DNA of 64,000 nt from an uncultured Oscillospiraceae bacterium (GCA_934591895.1 CAKTPP010000009.1:1-64000), one strand, 5' to 3'; counted from the stretch's first letter, positions 33,571 through 43,374 are shown. A program made the numbers and translations. The notes: a model not told the origin generated them from the letters alone.

Positions 33571-35127
33571 TTATGATCCGGCCGCTTCATGATCCGGCTG
33601 CGCAAAGGCGCCGGGGCGGATCCGGCCGGCGATTTTGGTGACACCACGGCGCAGCGCATACATGGCGCACGGGATCAGGCAGAACACATACGGATAAATG
33701 TACTGGCTTTTGCCCTCCCACGCCGTGTGAAACAGCAGACCGCCCATGAAAAACAGAAACAGGATCTCCCAGCCGGAATGCCCCTTGCGGAACAACAGCA
33801 AAAATGCTGCCGCGCATCCCCACAGCGTCAGGGTCAGGAACTTGCTGAAGGCTTCGGCCATGTTTTCGACCGTGCCTCCGTTGTACAGCGACACAAGGAT
33901 CCTTGTGTGCGTATACTGGCCGCAGCTTTCCAGCGGGCCGGTCCAGACGGACTGATACATGGGCTCGCACCACTGGGAAATGGTCTTGTCGCGGAAAAAG
34001 CGGCAGGCGCGCGCGGGATCTTGCCGCATGTCTGCGAAGTTCTCCGCAAGCTTTTCCTTCCCGACCGCAGCGGAGGCGGCTCGGCTGCTGCCGCAGTCCG
34101 TGTAAATGTCGTAATTGGACGAGTCGCACCAGCCCGGCGCGCGCTTTGTGTTGTCCAGATCCGTCCCCATGGCGACCCACAGCACGGAGGGGGTACCCTC
34201 ATTGAGCTGCGTGCCGGAAGCGGCCTCAAAGCCGGAGACCAGAAGCTGCGACGGCACCACCATGCACACTGCCAGCACGCAGGCCGCCAGAAGGTAGCGC
34301 AGGTTTTTCCGCTCCATCAGCTTCAGCAGAAAGAAGATGACCAGCGCCATCACGCCGATCATATAGTTGCGCTTCAGGAGAATGGCTGCGGCGGCGCTGA
34401 GCGCCAGCACCGCCAGATCCCGCACGCGCAGGCGCTGCGTAAACACGAGCGCCGCGTAAAACGCGAGCATGAGGAAGAAAAAGCCCGGTGTCAGCCCGTA
34501 GGCGAACAGGATGAAAAACAGCTGCGGCAAAAACGCGAACGCGCAGACGATCGTGAGCAGGTTGACGGCTTTGTCGTGAAAGAGCGTGTCCGAGATCTTC
34601 CAGCTCAGGCAGTTGATGCCGATGACAAACGCAAAATTCATGACGAAGTTGAACGCAGGATTCGTGCTCAAGCAGGACAGGATGCAGTCATACAGCATCA
34701 GGCCGAGCTGATGCGGATAGCGGTACATATAACCGCCTTTTTGCAGCATGGAGCGGTCACCGAGCCGGAACGCCTTTGCAGAGTTGAAGGTCGTTTCGGC
34801 GTCCGCGCGCAGTGTGGTATCCACGTTCAGGATCAGGTAGAGGGCGGCAATCGCATAGAGCACCGTCAGCAGGTAAAACAGCTTTTTTTCATCGATATCC
34901 CGCATCCGAAGGCGCCCGTGCAGAAACGCGGCCGCGGTGATCACCACTGCCCAGACGGCGAGCGTGAGCAGGCTGAATTTCAGGCTGCCGGAGATGGTTG
35001 TCACCTCATATTTGGTATAGCTCACTTCCGATTGGTACAGCACGTTGAGCAAAAAGACCAGCACCGTGAACAGGCAGGCCAGCGCCGTCATGATGCCGTG
35101 GCTCAGGTGATACAATCTCTTGTGCAT
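33571..35127 (-). CDS. Polytopic membrane protein, GT-C glycosyltransferase-like
   Basis: A 518-residue protein with about eleven to thirteen predicted membrane helices. After the first helices comes an extracytoplasmic loop with LNVDTTLRADAETTFNSAKA and YMYRYPHQLG, resembling the acidic loop that follows early helices in GT-C (PMT/ArnT/EmbC-like) lipid-sugar transferases. A large soluble loop at about residues 345-440 precedes the last helices. This suggests transfer of a sugar from a polyprenyl-phosphate donor to an envelope acceptor, but donor and acceptor are unknown. ATG 35127 has GGAGG 9 bases upstream, and the longer frame is rejected. It is transcribed alone, convergent with liv. Confidence 0.6.
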   Translation of the reverse strand: MHKRLYHLSHGIMTALACLFTVLVFLLNVLYQSEVSYTKYEVTTISGSLKFSLLTLAVWAVVITAAAFLHGRLRMRDIDEKKLFYLLTVLYAIAALYLILNVDTTLRADAETTFNSAKAFRLGDRSMLQKGGYMYRYPHQLGLMLYDCILSCLSTNPAFNFVMNFAFVIGINCLSWKISDTLFHDKAVNLLTIVCAFAFLPQLFFILFAYGLTPGFFFLMLAFYAALVFTQRLRVRDLAVLALSAAAAILLKRNYMIGVMALVIFFLLKLMERKNLRYLLAACVLAVCMVVPSQLLVSGFEAASGTQLNEGTPSVLWVAMGTDLDNTKRAPGWCDSSNYDIYTDCGSSRAASAAVGKEKLAENFADMRQDPARACRFFRDKTISQWCEPMYQSVWTGPLESCGQYTHTRILVSLYNGGTVENMAEAFSKFLTLTLWGCAAAFLLLFRKGHSGWEILFLFFMGGLLFHTAWEGKSQYIYPYVFCLIPCAMYALRRGVTKIAGRIRPGAFAQPDHEAAGS

Positions 35128-35262
35128 GGCAGCGATCCTCCGGTCACGCAAGATGAGCCCCAGGCGGGGGAAAAACAAAACGCTGTGCCCCATTGTATCA
35201 CTTCGCGCTGCAAATGTAAATTTTTTATATCGCAGATGCGGCCGGCATGGGGCAAAGCAGAC

Positions 35263-35290
35263 GGCGCGCACCGCATCTGCGGTGCGCGCC
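35263..35290 (-). terminator. GC hairpin after the MATE gene
   Basis: A 12-bp perfect stem (GGCGCGCACCGC / GCGGTGCGCGCC) with an ATCT loop, directly beyond the stop at 35297. The T-tract is weak. Confidence 0.5.
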
Positions 35291-35296
35291 GGCCGG

Positions 35297-36679
35297 TTAT
35301 TGTGTTTGCGCGGCGGTGCGGGCGGCAAGCTTGTGCGCCGGCCGGCAGACCAGCAGCGCGGCGATGATCAGCACGGCGGTCGCCGCAAGGCTGATCGGGT
35401 AGGCGAGCAGGATCGATTGGAACGTCCGGTGCAGCGGGAAGACAGCCTTGATCCAGAAGATACGGATGCCGCACACGCCGATGAGCGTCAGAATGGCCGG
35501 GGCGAGCGAGATGCCGAAGCCGCGCAGATAGCCCGACAGGATCTCATATGTCAGCGTGAAGATATAGGACCCGAAGAGAAACAGCAGCCGGGTGTAGCCG
35601 ATGGCGATGACCTCCGGGTCGCTGTTGAAGATCGCGAGAATGTACTTGCCTGCGAGCAGCACGAGCGCGATGGCGGTCGCCGAGGCGATGAAGTCCTCGA
35701 TGAGGCACAGGAACATCGTCTTCTTGCAGCGCTCGATCTTGCCTGCGCCGTAGTTCTGGCCGACGAAGGTCGTGCACGCCTGACTGAAGGAATTGAGCAC
35801 GTCGTAGGCAATGATCTCGATGTTGAACGCGGCGCTCGAGGCGGCCATGACGACCGTGCCGAGGCTGTTGATGGCCGACTGGATGATGATGTTCGACAGG
35901 GAGAAGATGGCGGTCTGAATACCGGCCGGCAGGCCGATGCGCATGATCTTGCTGAATGCGGTGCGGTCGATGTGCAGCTCCCGCAGCTCAACGCGCACGA
36001 GGTCGGTGTGCATCAGCCGGCGCAGCAGCAGCACGGAGCTGACCGCATTCGAGAGCACCGTTGCGATGGCGACGCCGTTGACGTTCATTTTGAGCACGAT
36101 GACGAAAAACAGGTTGAGGATCACGTTCAGAATGCCGGAGACCGTCAGCGCGGCCAGCGGCATCTTCGTGTCGCCGATGCTGCGGAAGATGGCGGCCTCA
36201 AAGTTATAGAGCAGGATGACCGGCATGCCCAGCAGATAGATGCGCAGGTAGGACAGCGCGAGCGGATACACGTCCTCCGGCACGTTGAGCAGCCCCATGA
36301 GGCCGCCTGCGGCCAGCTGCCCGAGGAGCGCCACGAGCACGCCGCCGATGAGCGCCGTGACGATGGAGGTGTGCACGGCGCGGTGCACGGTCTCGCGGTC
36401 GCCGCGGCCGATGGCGTTGGCGATGACGACGTTCGCGCCGAGCGCGATGCCGATAAACAGGTTCAGCAGCAGACCGATGACCGGACTGTTCGCGCCGACG
36501 GCGGCCACGGCAACGGTGCGCAGCTCACCCGTGAAGTTGCCGACGACGGCGATGTCGGCCGCGTTGAACAGCTGCCCGAGGATACCGGTCGCCGCGACCG
36601 GCAGGGCATAGCGCGGGAGCTTGCTCCAGAGCGGCCCGGTGAGCATGTCCATGTGCCGCTGTTTGGTCATTGTCTGCAT
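35297..36679 (-). CDS. MATE-family efflux transporter
   Basis: A 460-residue protein with twelve predicted helices in two homologous halves. It opens with MLTGPLWSKLPRYALPVAAT and LFNAADIAVVGNF, typical of the clostridial DinF/NorM-like MATE group. MATE proteins export cationic drugs or metabolites by Na+ or H+ antiport; the substrate cannot be inferred. The start at 36679 follows a GGTGAG site. It is transcribed independently of the downstream membrane-protein gene. Confidence 0.93.
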   Translation of the reverse strand: MQTMTKQRHMDMLTGPLWSKLPRYALPVAATGILGQLFNAADIAVVGNFTGELRTVAVAAVGANSPVIGLLLNLFIGIALGANVVIANAIGRGDRETVHRAVHTSIVTALIGGVLVALLGQLAAGGLMGLLNVPEDVYPLALSYLRIYLLGMPVILLYNFEAAIFRSIGDTKMPLAALTVSGILNVILNLFFVIVLKMNVNGVAIATVLSNAVSSVLLLRRLMHTDLVRVELRELHIDRTAFSKIMRIGLPAGIQTAIFSLSNIIIQSAINSLGTVVMAASSAAFNIEIIAYDVLNSFSQACTTFVGQNYGAGKIERCKKTMFLCLIEDFIASATAIALVLLAGKYILAIFNSDPEVIAIGYTRLLFLFGSYIFTLTYEILSGYLRGFGISLAPAILTLIGVCGIRIFWIKAVFPLHRTFQSILLAYPISLAATAVLIIAALLVCRPAHKLAARTAAQTQ

Positions 36680-36806
36680 ATTTTCTCACCTTTTCTTTGC
36701 AATGTGTAAAAATCTAAAGACATATCATATGCCAAAGGCGGCGAAGATGCAAGGCCAAAAACATACAATTTCTTAGCGGCGTTCACCCCGGACGCGGCAG
36801 GAAAAC

Positions 36807-36838
36807 GCCCGGACAAACACAGCCGCGTTTGTCCGGGC
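36807..36838 (-). terminator. Terminator of the MacB-like ABC operon
   Basis: A 12-bp perfect stem (GCCCGGACAAAC / GTTTGTCCGGGC), followed on the minus strand by GTTTTCC, beyond the permease stop at 36874. Confidence 0.75.
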
Positions 36839-36873
36839 ACCGCATATTCCCGAAGGAGGATGGCCGCTGCCGC

Positions 36874-39573
36874 TTATTCCGCGCTCTTGAGCGCTTCGTC
36901 CATGGGGATGTTCCGGATGCGGCGAAAATCGAAGATCGTCACGATGGCGTAGCCAAGGAGCACGAACACGAACATTCTGACATAGCCGGCAGGCTCCATG
37001 TGGAAGGCGAACCAGCCGCTGTAGGAGAACATGATCTCCCGCCACGCAAGCTTCATGGCGGCGGCGCCGAGCCAGACGCTGACGGCGTCGATGAGCACGA
37101 GCACGATCGCTGTCGACAGCAGATACAGCCGCGCGATCTCCCGTGTCTCATAGCCGAGGATCTTCACCATGGAGATGGCGTTTTCGTTCTTTTCAATGAT
37201 GAGCTTGGTCAGTAGGTAGATCAGCACGGCGGACAGCAGTACACACAGGTACTGGAAATAGGTCATGTAGGAGCCCATCGAGTGGTCGAGCTGGTCGGCC
37301 ATCTTCGTGATGTCGCGCTCGGTGATGACGGCCGCAACGTTGTCCTCGTCCACGTCCGTGATCTCCGTGTCGGACAAAAAGCCGGAGAAAGCATCTGCGT
37401 CGAGGCCGAAAATATCGCGGTAACTGTCTGCCGGCAGGAATACGGCAATGCTCTGGCAGCGGTCATAGATACCGGCGACCGTAAAGGTATACCGCTTGTT
37501 TTCGTACTTTTCGTCCAGCGTGATCGTGTCGCCGACGGCCAGCCGGTATTTGTCGGCATAGGGCGCGGAGATGCAGACCTCGCCGCCCTGCAGCCCGGAG
37601 AGGCCGGCGATCTGCACATAGCGGCTGCCGTCTGCGATGCCGTAGACGCTGACCTCCTCATCGAGCACGTCGCTTTTGCGCACGAGGGAGGTCATGCAGA
37701 AGGCCTCCGCATCCGGGTTTTGCGTTGTGACGGCGTCGCCGTTTTCATCCTCGCAGGATTTGAGCACGTATTGGTAGTTGGTGAACATCATGTCGGCCGT
37801 CCGGCTCTGGTAATATTTGAGCGTGCTTGGCATGCCGATGGCCATGGCCAGCATGACCATGATGAAGAACACACCGGCAAACAGGATGAGGTAGTTGGAG
37901 ACGTTCTGAAAGATGATGCGCAGCCGGAAACGGGCGAAAAAGCTCCAGTCCGGCAGACGGGCGGCCTTCCTGCGCCGGGTCTTTTTCAGGTCGTGGCGCA
38001 GAAACTGCAGCGGCGTGTGGCGCATCATGCGCGTGATAATGAGGAGGTTGACCGCAAACATCAGCACGACCGGGATCAGCGTCGTGCGCAGGAACGCATC
38101 CGGATTCCAGACGGTCTTGTATGTCGGCAGGCTGTAGCTGTTGTAGTACATGGACACGACGATATTCTTGAACACCGTGTAGCCAAGCGCGTTGCCGACG
38201 CAGGCGGCGGCCAGCGTCACGATGACGGGCATGGCCAGATAGTGGCGCACCAGCTCCCCGCGCGTGTAGCCGGAGGCACGCAGCGTGCCGATGGCGGAAG
38301 CCTCCTTCGTGATGGTGTTGCTGATCGTGACGGCGAAGATGAAGGCGATGATGACAATGAGGATGTCGAGCAGCACGCCGCCCATTGCTTCGTCCGAGCC
38401 CATGTCGTCGGGCGCAAAGTTGACGGCGGGGTTGGCGTAGCGCGGCGTGTAGTCCTCAAGGTCGTTTTCCGCCGCGACCGTCTGGGTGAGCAGCGCGCGC
38501 AGGAAATCATCCGACAGCGCCTTTTCGGCCGTCTCGTCCGCTGGCGCGCCGGCATACTGCCAGGCATAGACATAGTGCACCGGCTTCTGCAGACGGGCAA
38601 AGCCGCCGGGCGTGACCATGGCGACGTCGAACTTCAGCGCGTCGAACATGAGGTCCGTCGACTTTTCGTGCAGGGTGGAATAGTTGACATAGGCGATCAG
38701 GCCGGAGATGCGGTAGGTCTCGCCGCCGACGGTGATCGTGTCGCCGGTGCGCAGGCCGGCGTTGTCCGCGTGCATGCGGTCGATGGCGATCTCATCGTCG
38801 CGCACCGGGAACGCGCCGTCGATGAGACAGGCGAGGTTTACATCGTCGGTCCGGGGGTAGACGCGGACGGTCCCGTCCGATACGCCGTCGTTGTCGTGAT
38901 CCTCGTCCTCGTTGCGGTAGAAGTTTTCATACACCGTTACCGGCACGGCCTGAAAATCCGGGTCGTTGAGGTCGTATTTTTCCTCTGCGTCGGCATACTT
39001 TTTGTCTATTTCATCCGTGATCTCTGCCCACGCCTCGCTGTAGGCCTCGTTATAGGCGGCCGTATACGCGCTCTCGTAGGCGGAGGCGTAGGCGCTCTGA
39101 TACGTCCCGTCGGCCTTCGCCTGCGCGACGGCGGTGTCGAGCATGGCGGCGGCCGTGCCGGCGTCGAGCCCGCCGGCGAGCAGCGTCTGCTTCACCTGAG
39201 CCTGAAACTCCGCGTCAAACCGCGCGCGAAACTCGCTGTCGAACCGGCTGCGGAATTCATTGGGAAATGTCTCGTCGAGCTCACGGTGCGCCTTGTCGGT
39301 GTAAAATTGCCGGATGTCCGCCTTTTCGCCGCTCTCGATCGCGGTCAGCAGCGCGTCATCGGCGGCGCGGCTGAGCTCAAAGTGCCCGTATTCGAGCTTG
39401 CAGGCCGTTATCCCGTCGGCAGATGCACGCATCATGCTCTCGTTGGCAACGTACATGCCGGACACGAAGCCGATCGTCAGAACCAGAAACAGAAACACGA
39501 CCAGATACTTGCGCCAGTCTCCGGCAAGCTCGCGCGGGATGCGCCGGGTCAGGGGATTGGTCCTTTTTTTCAT
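36874..39573 (-). CDS. FtsX/MacB-type ABC transporter permease
   Basis: An 899-residue permease. One N-terminal helix (KYLVVFLFLVLTIGFVSGMYV) leads into a large extracellular domain of about 330 residues, then three helices with an FtsX-family loop (IGTLRASGYTRGELVRHYLAMP). A second extracellular domain and three more helices follow (MVKILGYETREIARLYLLS). The first extracellular domain contains a low-complexity helical stretch of Ala/Tyr repeats (YQSAYASAYESAYTAAYNEA) that predicts a coiled stalk. Members move lipids, peptides or antibiotics across the envelope, or act mechanically. It follows its ATPase partner by 13 bases. The cargo is unknown. Confidence 0.88.
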   Translation of the reverse strand: MKKRTNPLTRRIPRELAGDWRKYLVVFLFLVLTIGFVSGMYVANESMMRASADGITACKLEYGHFELSRAADDALLTAIESGEKADIRQFYTDKAHRELDETFPNEFRSRFDSEFRARFDAEFQAQVKQTLLAGGLDAGTAAAMLDTAVAQAKADGTYQSAYASAYESAYTAAYNEAYSEAWAEITDEIDKKYADAEEKYDLNDPDFQAVPVTVYENFYRNEDEDHDNDGVSDGTVRVYPRTDDVNLACLIDGAFPVRDDEIAIDRMHADNAGLRTGDTITVGGETYRISGLIAYVNYSTLHEKSTDLMFDALKFDVAMVTPGGFARLQKPVHYVYAWQYAGAPADETAEKALSDDFLRALLTQTVAAENDLEDYTPRYANPAVNFAPDDMGSDEAMGGVLLDILIVIIAFIFAVTISNTITKEASAIGTLRASGYTRGELVRHYLAMPVIVTLAAACVGNALGYTVFKNIVVSMYYNSYSLPTYKTVWNPDAFLRTTLIPVVLMFAVNLLIITRMMRHTPLQFLRHDLKKTRRRKAARLPDWSFFARFRLRIIFQNVSNYLILFAGVFFIMVMLAMAIGMPSTLKYYQSRTADMMFTNYQYVLKSCEDENGDAVTTQNPDAEAFCMTSLVRKSDVLDEEVSVYGIADGSRYVQIAGLSGLQGGEVCISAPYADKYRLAVGDTITLDEKYENKRYTFTVAGIYDRCQSIAVFLPADSYRDIFGLDADAFSGFLSDTEITDVDEDNVAAVITERDITKMADQLDHSMGSYMTYFQYLCVLLSAVLIYLLTKLIIEKNENAISMVKILGYETREIARLYLLSTAIVLVLIDAVSVWLGAAAMKLAWREIMFSYSGWFAFHMEPAGYVRMFVFVLLGYAIVTIFDFRRIRNIPMDEALKSAE

Positions 39574-39586
39574 CCTGCCACGCTCC

Positions 39587-40300
39587 TTACCATTCGAGCG
39601 CGGCGGCCGGGATCTTGCAGGTGTTGATCTCGTTGCTGCGCACGGTGCCGTCGCGCAGCCTGATGACGTGGTCGGCCATGCTGCGGATGGCCTCGTTGTG
39701 CGTGACCATGATGACGGTGTTGCCGTATTTCCGGTTGACGTTTTCGATCAGCTGCAGGATCTCCTTGGACGTGGCGTAGTCCAGTGCGCCGGTCGGCTCG
39801 TCGCAGAGGAGAATGTCCGGATTTTTCACGATGGCGCGGCCGATGGACACGCGCTGCTGCTGGCCGCCGGAGAGCTGGTTGGGCAGCTTGTGCCGGTGCT
39901 CATAGAGCCCGAGCGTGTGCAGCAGCTCGTCAATGTCGAGCGGCGCATCCGAGAGATAGGCTCCGACCTCGATGTTCTCCTTGACGTTCAGGTTGGCGAT
40001 GAGGTTATAGAGCTGAAAGACGTAGCCCAGGTGCTTGCGGCGGTACTGCGTGAGCGCTTTTTCGCCCATATCCTCGAGCTTGTCACCGCCGATGGAGATG
40101 AAGCCGCCGTCGGCGCTGTCGATCCCGCCGATGATGTTCAGCAGGGTGGACTTGCCCGAACCGGAAGGGCCGAGCAGGACGCAGATCTCGCCCCGTGCGA
40201 CCGAAAATGTCATCCCGCGCAGGACCTCCTGCCGGGTCTCACCGCTGCCGAAGCCTTTTTTCAGATCCGCGATCTCCAGAAATCTGTTTTCTCTTTCCAT
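39587..40300 (-). CDS. MacB/LolD-type ABC transporter ATPase
   Basis: A 237-residue ATPase with Walker A LLGPSGSGKSTLLNIIGG, Q-loop FQLYNLIANLNVKENI, signature LSGGQQQRVSIGRAI, Walker B DILLCDEPTGALDY and switch His VTHNE. All MacB-type motifs are present. ATG 40300 is used because the upstream extension crosses the operator region. It is the first gene of a two-gene operon with the large permease. The promoter carries palindromes (40369-40382 and 40395-40410), suggesting repression by a TetR- or MarR-like protein encoded elsewhere. Confidence 0.93.
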   Translation of the reverse strand: MERENRFLEIADLKKGFGSGETRQEVLRGMTFSVARGEICVLLGPSGSGKSTLLNIIGGIDSADGGFISIGGDKLEDMGEKALTQYRRKHLGYVFQLYNLIANLNVKENIEVGAYLSDAPLDIDELLHTLGLYEHRHKLPNQLSGGQQQRVSIGRAIVKNPDILLCDEPTGALDYATSKEILQLIENVNRKYGNTVIMVTHNEAIRSMADHVIRLRDGTVRSNEINTCKIPAAALEW

Positions 40301-40368
40301 GACATCCTCTTTCCATGCAGGTACGTCGGGTCGATGGCCGAGCGGCGTGCCGTCATTCGGTATTTTGG

Positions 40369-40416
40369 TTAGATGCATCTAATCAATGTTTATAGTTAGA
40401 GCAAACTAACCGGCAA
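40369..40416 (-). promoter_or_regulatory. Promoter with two palindromic operators ahead of the MacB-like operon
   Basis: On the minus strand TTGCCG (40411-40416), 16 bases, TATAAA (40389-40394). The spacer is exactly filled by GTTAG-N6-CTAAC (40395-40410). A second palindrome, TTAGATGCATCTAA (40369-40382), lies just downstream of the -10. Both share TTAG...CTAA ends, consistent with two sites for one dimeric repressor. Confidence 0.8.
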
Positions 40417-40460
40417 AAAGTATAGCATATCCTTCTGCGGATGGCAAGCCCAAAACGGGA

Positions 40461-40492
40461 AAAAGGGCAGACGCCATGTCTGGCGTCTGCCC
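40461..40492 (-). terminator. Terminator of the pot operon
   Basis: A 12-bp perfect stem (GGGCAGACGCCA / TGGCGTCTGCCC), TGTC loop, and on the minus strand TTTTT after it, just beyond the stop at 40506. Confidence 0.92.
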
Positions 40493-40505
40493 GGTGCAGC
40501 AATGT

Positions 40506-42479
40506 TCAGTTGATCTTGAGCGTCTCCCAGAGACTGTTGACGAAGGTCAGCGTGTCCTGATCGAGATTGCGGTAGGCGCTGCGGTTGTATTCGTCGCGGA
40601 ACGAGCCGATGTCGGGGTAGAGGATGGCCATCGTATCCTCGCCCATGTCCTCGATGTATTCCGGGTCTTCGTACACGAGCCGGTTCGGCGAGGCGTAGTA
40701 GATATACTCGGCGTTGGCAACGGCGGCCTCGCGGCTGAGCATGAAGTTGATGAAGCACTCGGCAAGCTCCTGATCCTGACAGCAGGACGGGATGCACATG
40801 GCGTCGATGAAGTAGTTGGTCTCATCGGGGTAGTAAAACTGCAGATCGACACTGTCCGCCTGCGCATCGCACATCGTGAAGTAGTCGCCCGCATAGTAGG
40901 AGGCGACGGCTGCCTCACCGGACTCCATCATGTTGTAGATCTCGTCCATGACATAGCTCTTGACGAGCGGACGCTGGTTGACGAGCGCCTGCAGCGCCCG
41001 CTCCCACGCGGCGTGGTCGGTGGTGTTGACGTCGATGCCGGCACGGTACATGGCCGTGCCGAGCGCGTCGCGCGCATTGTTGTACTGCAGGATATTGCCG
41101 GCGTACTTCGGGTTCCACATGAGATCCCAGTTGCCCGTATCGGCCTCATCCACCACGTTTGCGTTGTAGATCACGCCCACGATGCCGTAGGTGTACGGCA
41201 CGGTGTAGGTGTCGTCCGGGTCATAGTACAGGCCGCGGAAATCCTCGGAGATATACTGGTAGTTCGGGATGTTGTCGTAATTGAGCGGCAGGAGCATATT
41301 CTCAGACTCCATGCGCGCAATCATGTAGTCCGACGGGATGATGACATCGTAGCTTACGGCGCCGCTCTTGAGCTTTGCGTACATATCCTCGTTGCTGGCG
41401 TAGGTGTCGTAGTTGACCTTGACGGGTACGCCGTAGGTCGCTTTGTACCACTCTTCGAACGCCGTGATGGTGTTGAGCGAATCGTCCGAGCCGTCGGAGA
41501 TGTATTCGCCCCAGTTGTAGACATTGAGCACGCGCGTCTCCTGCCGGCTTCCGTAGATGCTGATGCCGGCGATGAGCAGTGCGGCGGCCGCGAGGATGCC
41601 GACGGCGGCGCGCACGGGACGGCGGCTGCCGCCGCTGCGTGCGGGACGGGCGGGCTTGCCCTCGCGCTTGGCGCGGCGGGCGTCGCGGATGCGCTGCGTG
41701 TCGTCCTCGTCGACGAGGTTGGTCAGCAGCAGCAGCGCGAGAATGACGAAGAAGATGATCGTCGCCAGCGCGTACATCTTCGGCGTGACGGTCTTTTTCG
41801 TCATGTTGTAGATGCGGATCGGCAGCGTCTGGAAGCCGCTGCCCTGCGTGAAGTAGCTGATGACGAAGTCGTCGAGCGAGAGCGTGAAGGCCATGATCAT
41901 GCCGGTGATGATGCCGGGCATGATCTCCGGCACCTCCACGCGGAAGAAGGCGCGCACCGGCGTGCAGCCGAGATCCATCGCGGCCTCGGGCAGCGCGCGG
42001 TCCATCTGCTGCAGCTTCGGCAGCACCTGCATGATGACATACGGCAGGCAGAAGGTGATGTGCGCCGCAAGCATCGACCAGAAGCCGAGGCTTGTGGTCG
42101 CGCCGAACAGCCGGCCGAAGAACACGAACATGAGCATGAGTGAGATGCCGGTGATGATGTCCGGGTTCATCATGGGGATGTCGGTCGCGGTGTCGAGCGC
42201 AGTGCGCAGATATTTGTTGCGGAGCTTATTCATGCCCACGGCGGCGGCCGTGCCCATCACGGTCGAGACGATCGATGCGATCACGGCGAGGATGAGCGTG
42301 TTTTTGAGCGCGTTGAGCGTTTCGGCGTCACGAAACAGCTCGTGATACCATTTTAATGAGAAGCCGGAAAAGACCGACAGGCTCTTTGCGTCGTTGAACG
42401 AGAATACCAGCAGGATCGCGATCGGCGCAAACAGGAACACGAAGATCAGGGCGGTGTAGATTTTTGCGGCTCGTTTCAT
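40506..42479 (-). CDS. potCD: Fused spermidine/putrescine ABC permease (PotC) and substrate-binding protein (PotD)
   Basis: A 657-residue fusion. Residues 1 to about 265 form a complete PotC permease with six helices and the EAA loop (LPEAAMDLGCTPVRAFFRVEVPEIMPG). A basic linker (RRAKREGKPARPARSGGSRR) leads to a seventh helix (AVGILAAAALLIAGISIYG). The rest is a full PotD-like binding protein (VLNVYNWGEYISDG; YDVIIPSDYMIARM; YTYGIVGVIYN). The binding protein is thus tethered to the permease by a membrane helix instead of a lipid anchor, fixing a 1:1 ratio. ATG 42479 is used, with GGAGGTG upstream. It is the last gene of potA-potB-potCD. Polyamine specificity is inferred from PotD-like features. 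Confidence 0.92.
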   Translation of the reverse strand: MKRAAKIYTALIFVFLFAPIAILLVFSFNDAKSLSVFSGFSLKWYHELFRDAETLNALKNTLILAVIASIVSTVMGTAAAVGMNKLRNKYLRTALDTATDIPMMNPDIITGISLMLMFVFFGRLFGATTSLGFWSMLAAHITFCLPYVIMQVLPKLQQMDRALPEAAMDLGCTPVRAFFRVEVPEIMPGIITGMIMAFTLSLDDFVISYFTQGSGFQTLPIRIYNMTKKTVTPKMYALATIIFFVILALLLLTNLVDEDDTQRIRDARRAKREGKPARPARSGGSRRPVRAAVGILAAAALLIAGISIYGSRQETRVLNVYNWGEYISDGSDDSLNTITAFEEWYKATYGVPVKVNYDTYASNEDMYAKLKSGAVSYDVIIPSDYMIARMESENMLLPLNYDNIPNYQYISEDFRGLYYDPDDTYTVPYTYGIVGVIYNANVVDEADTGNWDLMWNPKYAGNILQYNNARDALGTAMYRAGIDVNTTDHAAWERALQALVNQRPLVKSYVMDEIYNMMESGEAAVASYYAGDYFTMCDAQADSVDLQFYYPDETNYFIDAMCIPSCCQDQELAECFINFMLSREAAVANAEYIYYASPNRLVYEDPEYIEDMGEDTMAILYPDIGSFRDEYNRSAYRNLDQDTLTFVNSLWETLKIN

Positions 42480-42480
42480 A

Positions 42481-43374
42481 TCACACACCTCCGTAGACGC
42501 GGCGGTTCGTGCCGCGCTTCATCATCGCCATGGCCGCCAGCAGGATCAGCATGAGAATGAAGGCGATGGCGGCGGCGAAGTGCAGGTTGTTGGCCACGTA
42601 CTGCCCCTCAATGGCGTCGCCGATGAGGAAGAACTTGCCGTTGCCGAGCTTCTGCGAGATATAAAAGGTGCTGATCGACGGGATGAGCACCATCGTGATG
42701 CCGGACACGACGCCCGGAAGACTCAGCGGGAAGATGACCCGGCGCAGCACGCCGAGGCTGTTGCAGCCGAGGTCGCGCGCGGCCTCGATCAGGCGCGTGT
42801 CCATCTTGGCCATGACCGAGTAGATCGGCAGGATCATATACGGGAAGTAGTCGTAGACCATGCCGATGACGACGGCGGCCTCCGTGCCGATGATGTGCGC
42901 CTGCCCGAGGTGCAGCGTAGAAAAGAGCGCGTTGAGCAGGCCGGTGTCCTGCAGGATGGTCATCCATGCGTAGGTGCGGATGAGGAAGTTCATCCACATC
43001 GGGATCATGATGAGCGTGATGACCGTTTTCTGCGTGCGCGGTGCGGCGCGCGCGATGATATACGCGATGGGGTAGCCCATGAGCAGGCAGATGGCCGTGG
43101 AGATGACGGCCAGCTTCACCGAGCGCCAGAAGATGAGCAGGTAGGTGTGCACCTCGCGCGTGGCGCCGCTGTCGTCGGTGACCGTGCTCACGGCGGTGAA
43201 GAATTTCGTCAGGTTTTCGGTCGTGAACCGGAAGCTCTCGTCCGTGAACGCATAGTAGGCCACGAACACGAGCGGCACGGCCACGAAGATGACCGCCCAC
43301 ACGGAATACGGTGCGAGCGCCAGACGCTGCGCCAGCGAGGCGCGGCGGTTTTCGGTGCGGATGCGGCTGCTCAT
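42481..43374 (-). CDS. potB: Spermidine/putrescine ABC transporter permease PotB
   Basis: A 297-residue permease with six helices. It contains the PotB EAA loop (IEAARDLGCNSLGVLRRVIFPLSLPG) and the early TDESFRFTTENLTKFF region. The start at 43374 overlaps the potA stop by four bases. Its stop lies one base before the potCD ATG, so all three genes are translationally coupled. Confidence 0.93.
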   Translation of the reverse strand: MSSRIRTENRRASLAQRLALAPYSVWAVIFVAVPLVFVAYYAFTDESFRFTTENLTKFFTAVSTVTDDSGATREVHTYLLIFWRSVKLAVISTAICLLMGYPIAYIIARAAPRTQKTVITLIMIPMWMNFLIRTYAWMTILQDTGLLNALFSTLHLGQAHIIGTEAAVVIGMVYDYFPYMILPIYSVMAKMDTRLIEAARDLGCNSLGVLRRVIFPLSLPGVVSGITMVLIPSISTFYISQKLGNGKFFLIGDAIEGQYVANNLHFAAAIAFILMLILLAAMAMMKRGTNRRVYGGV

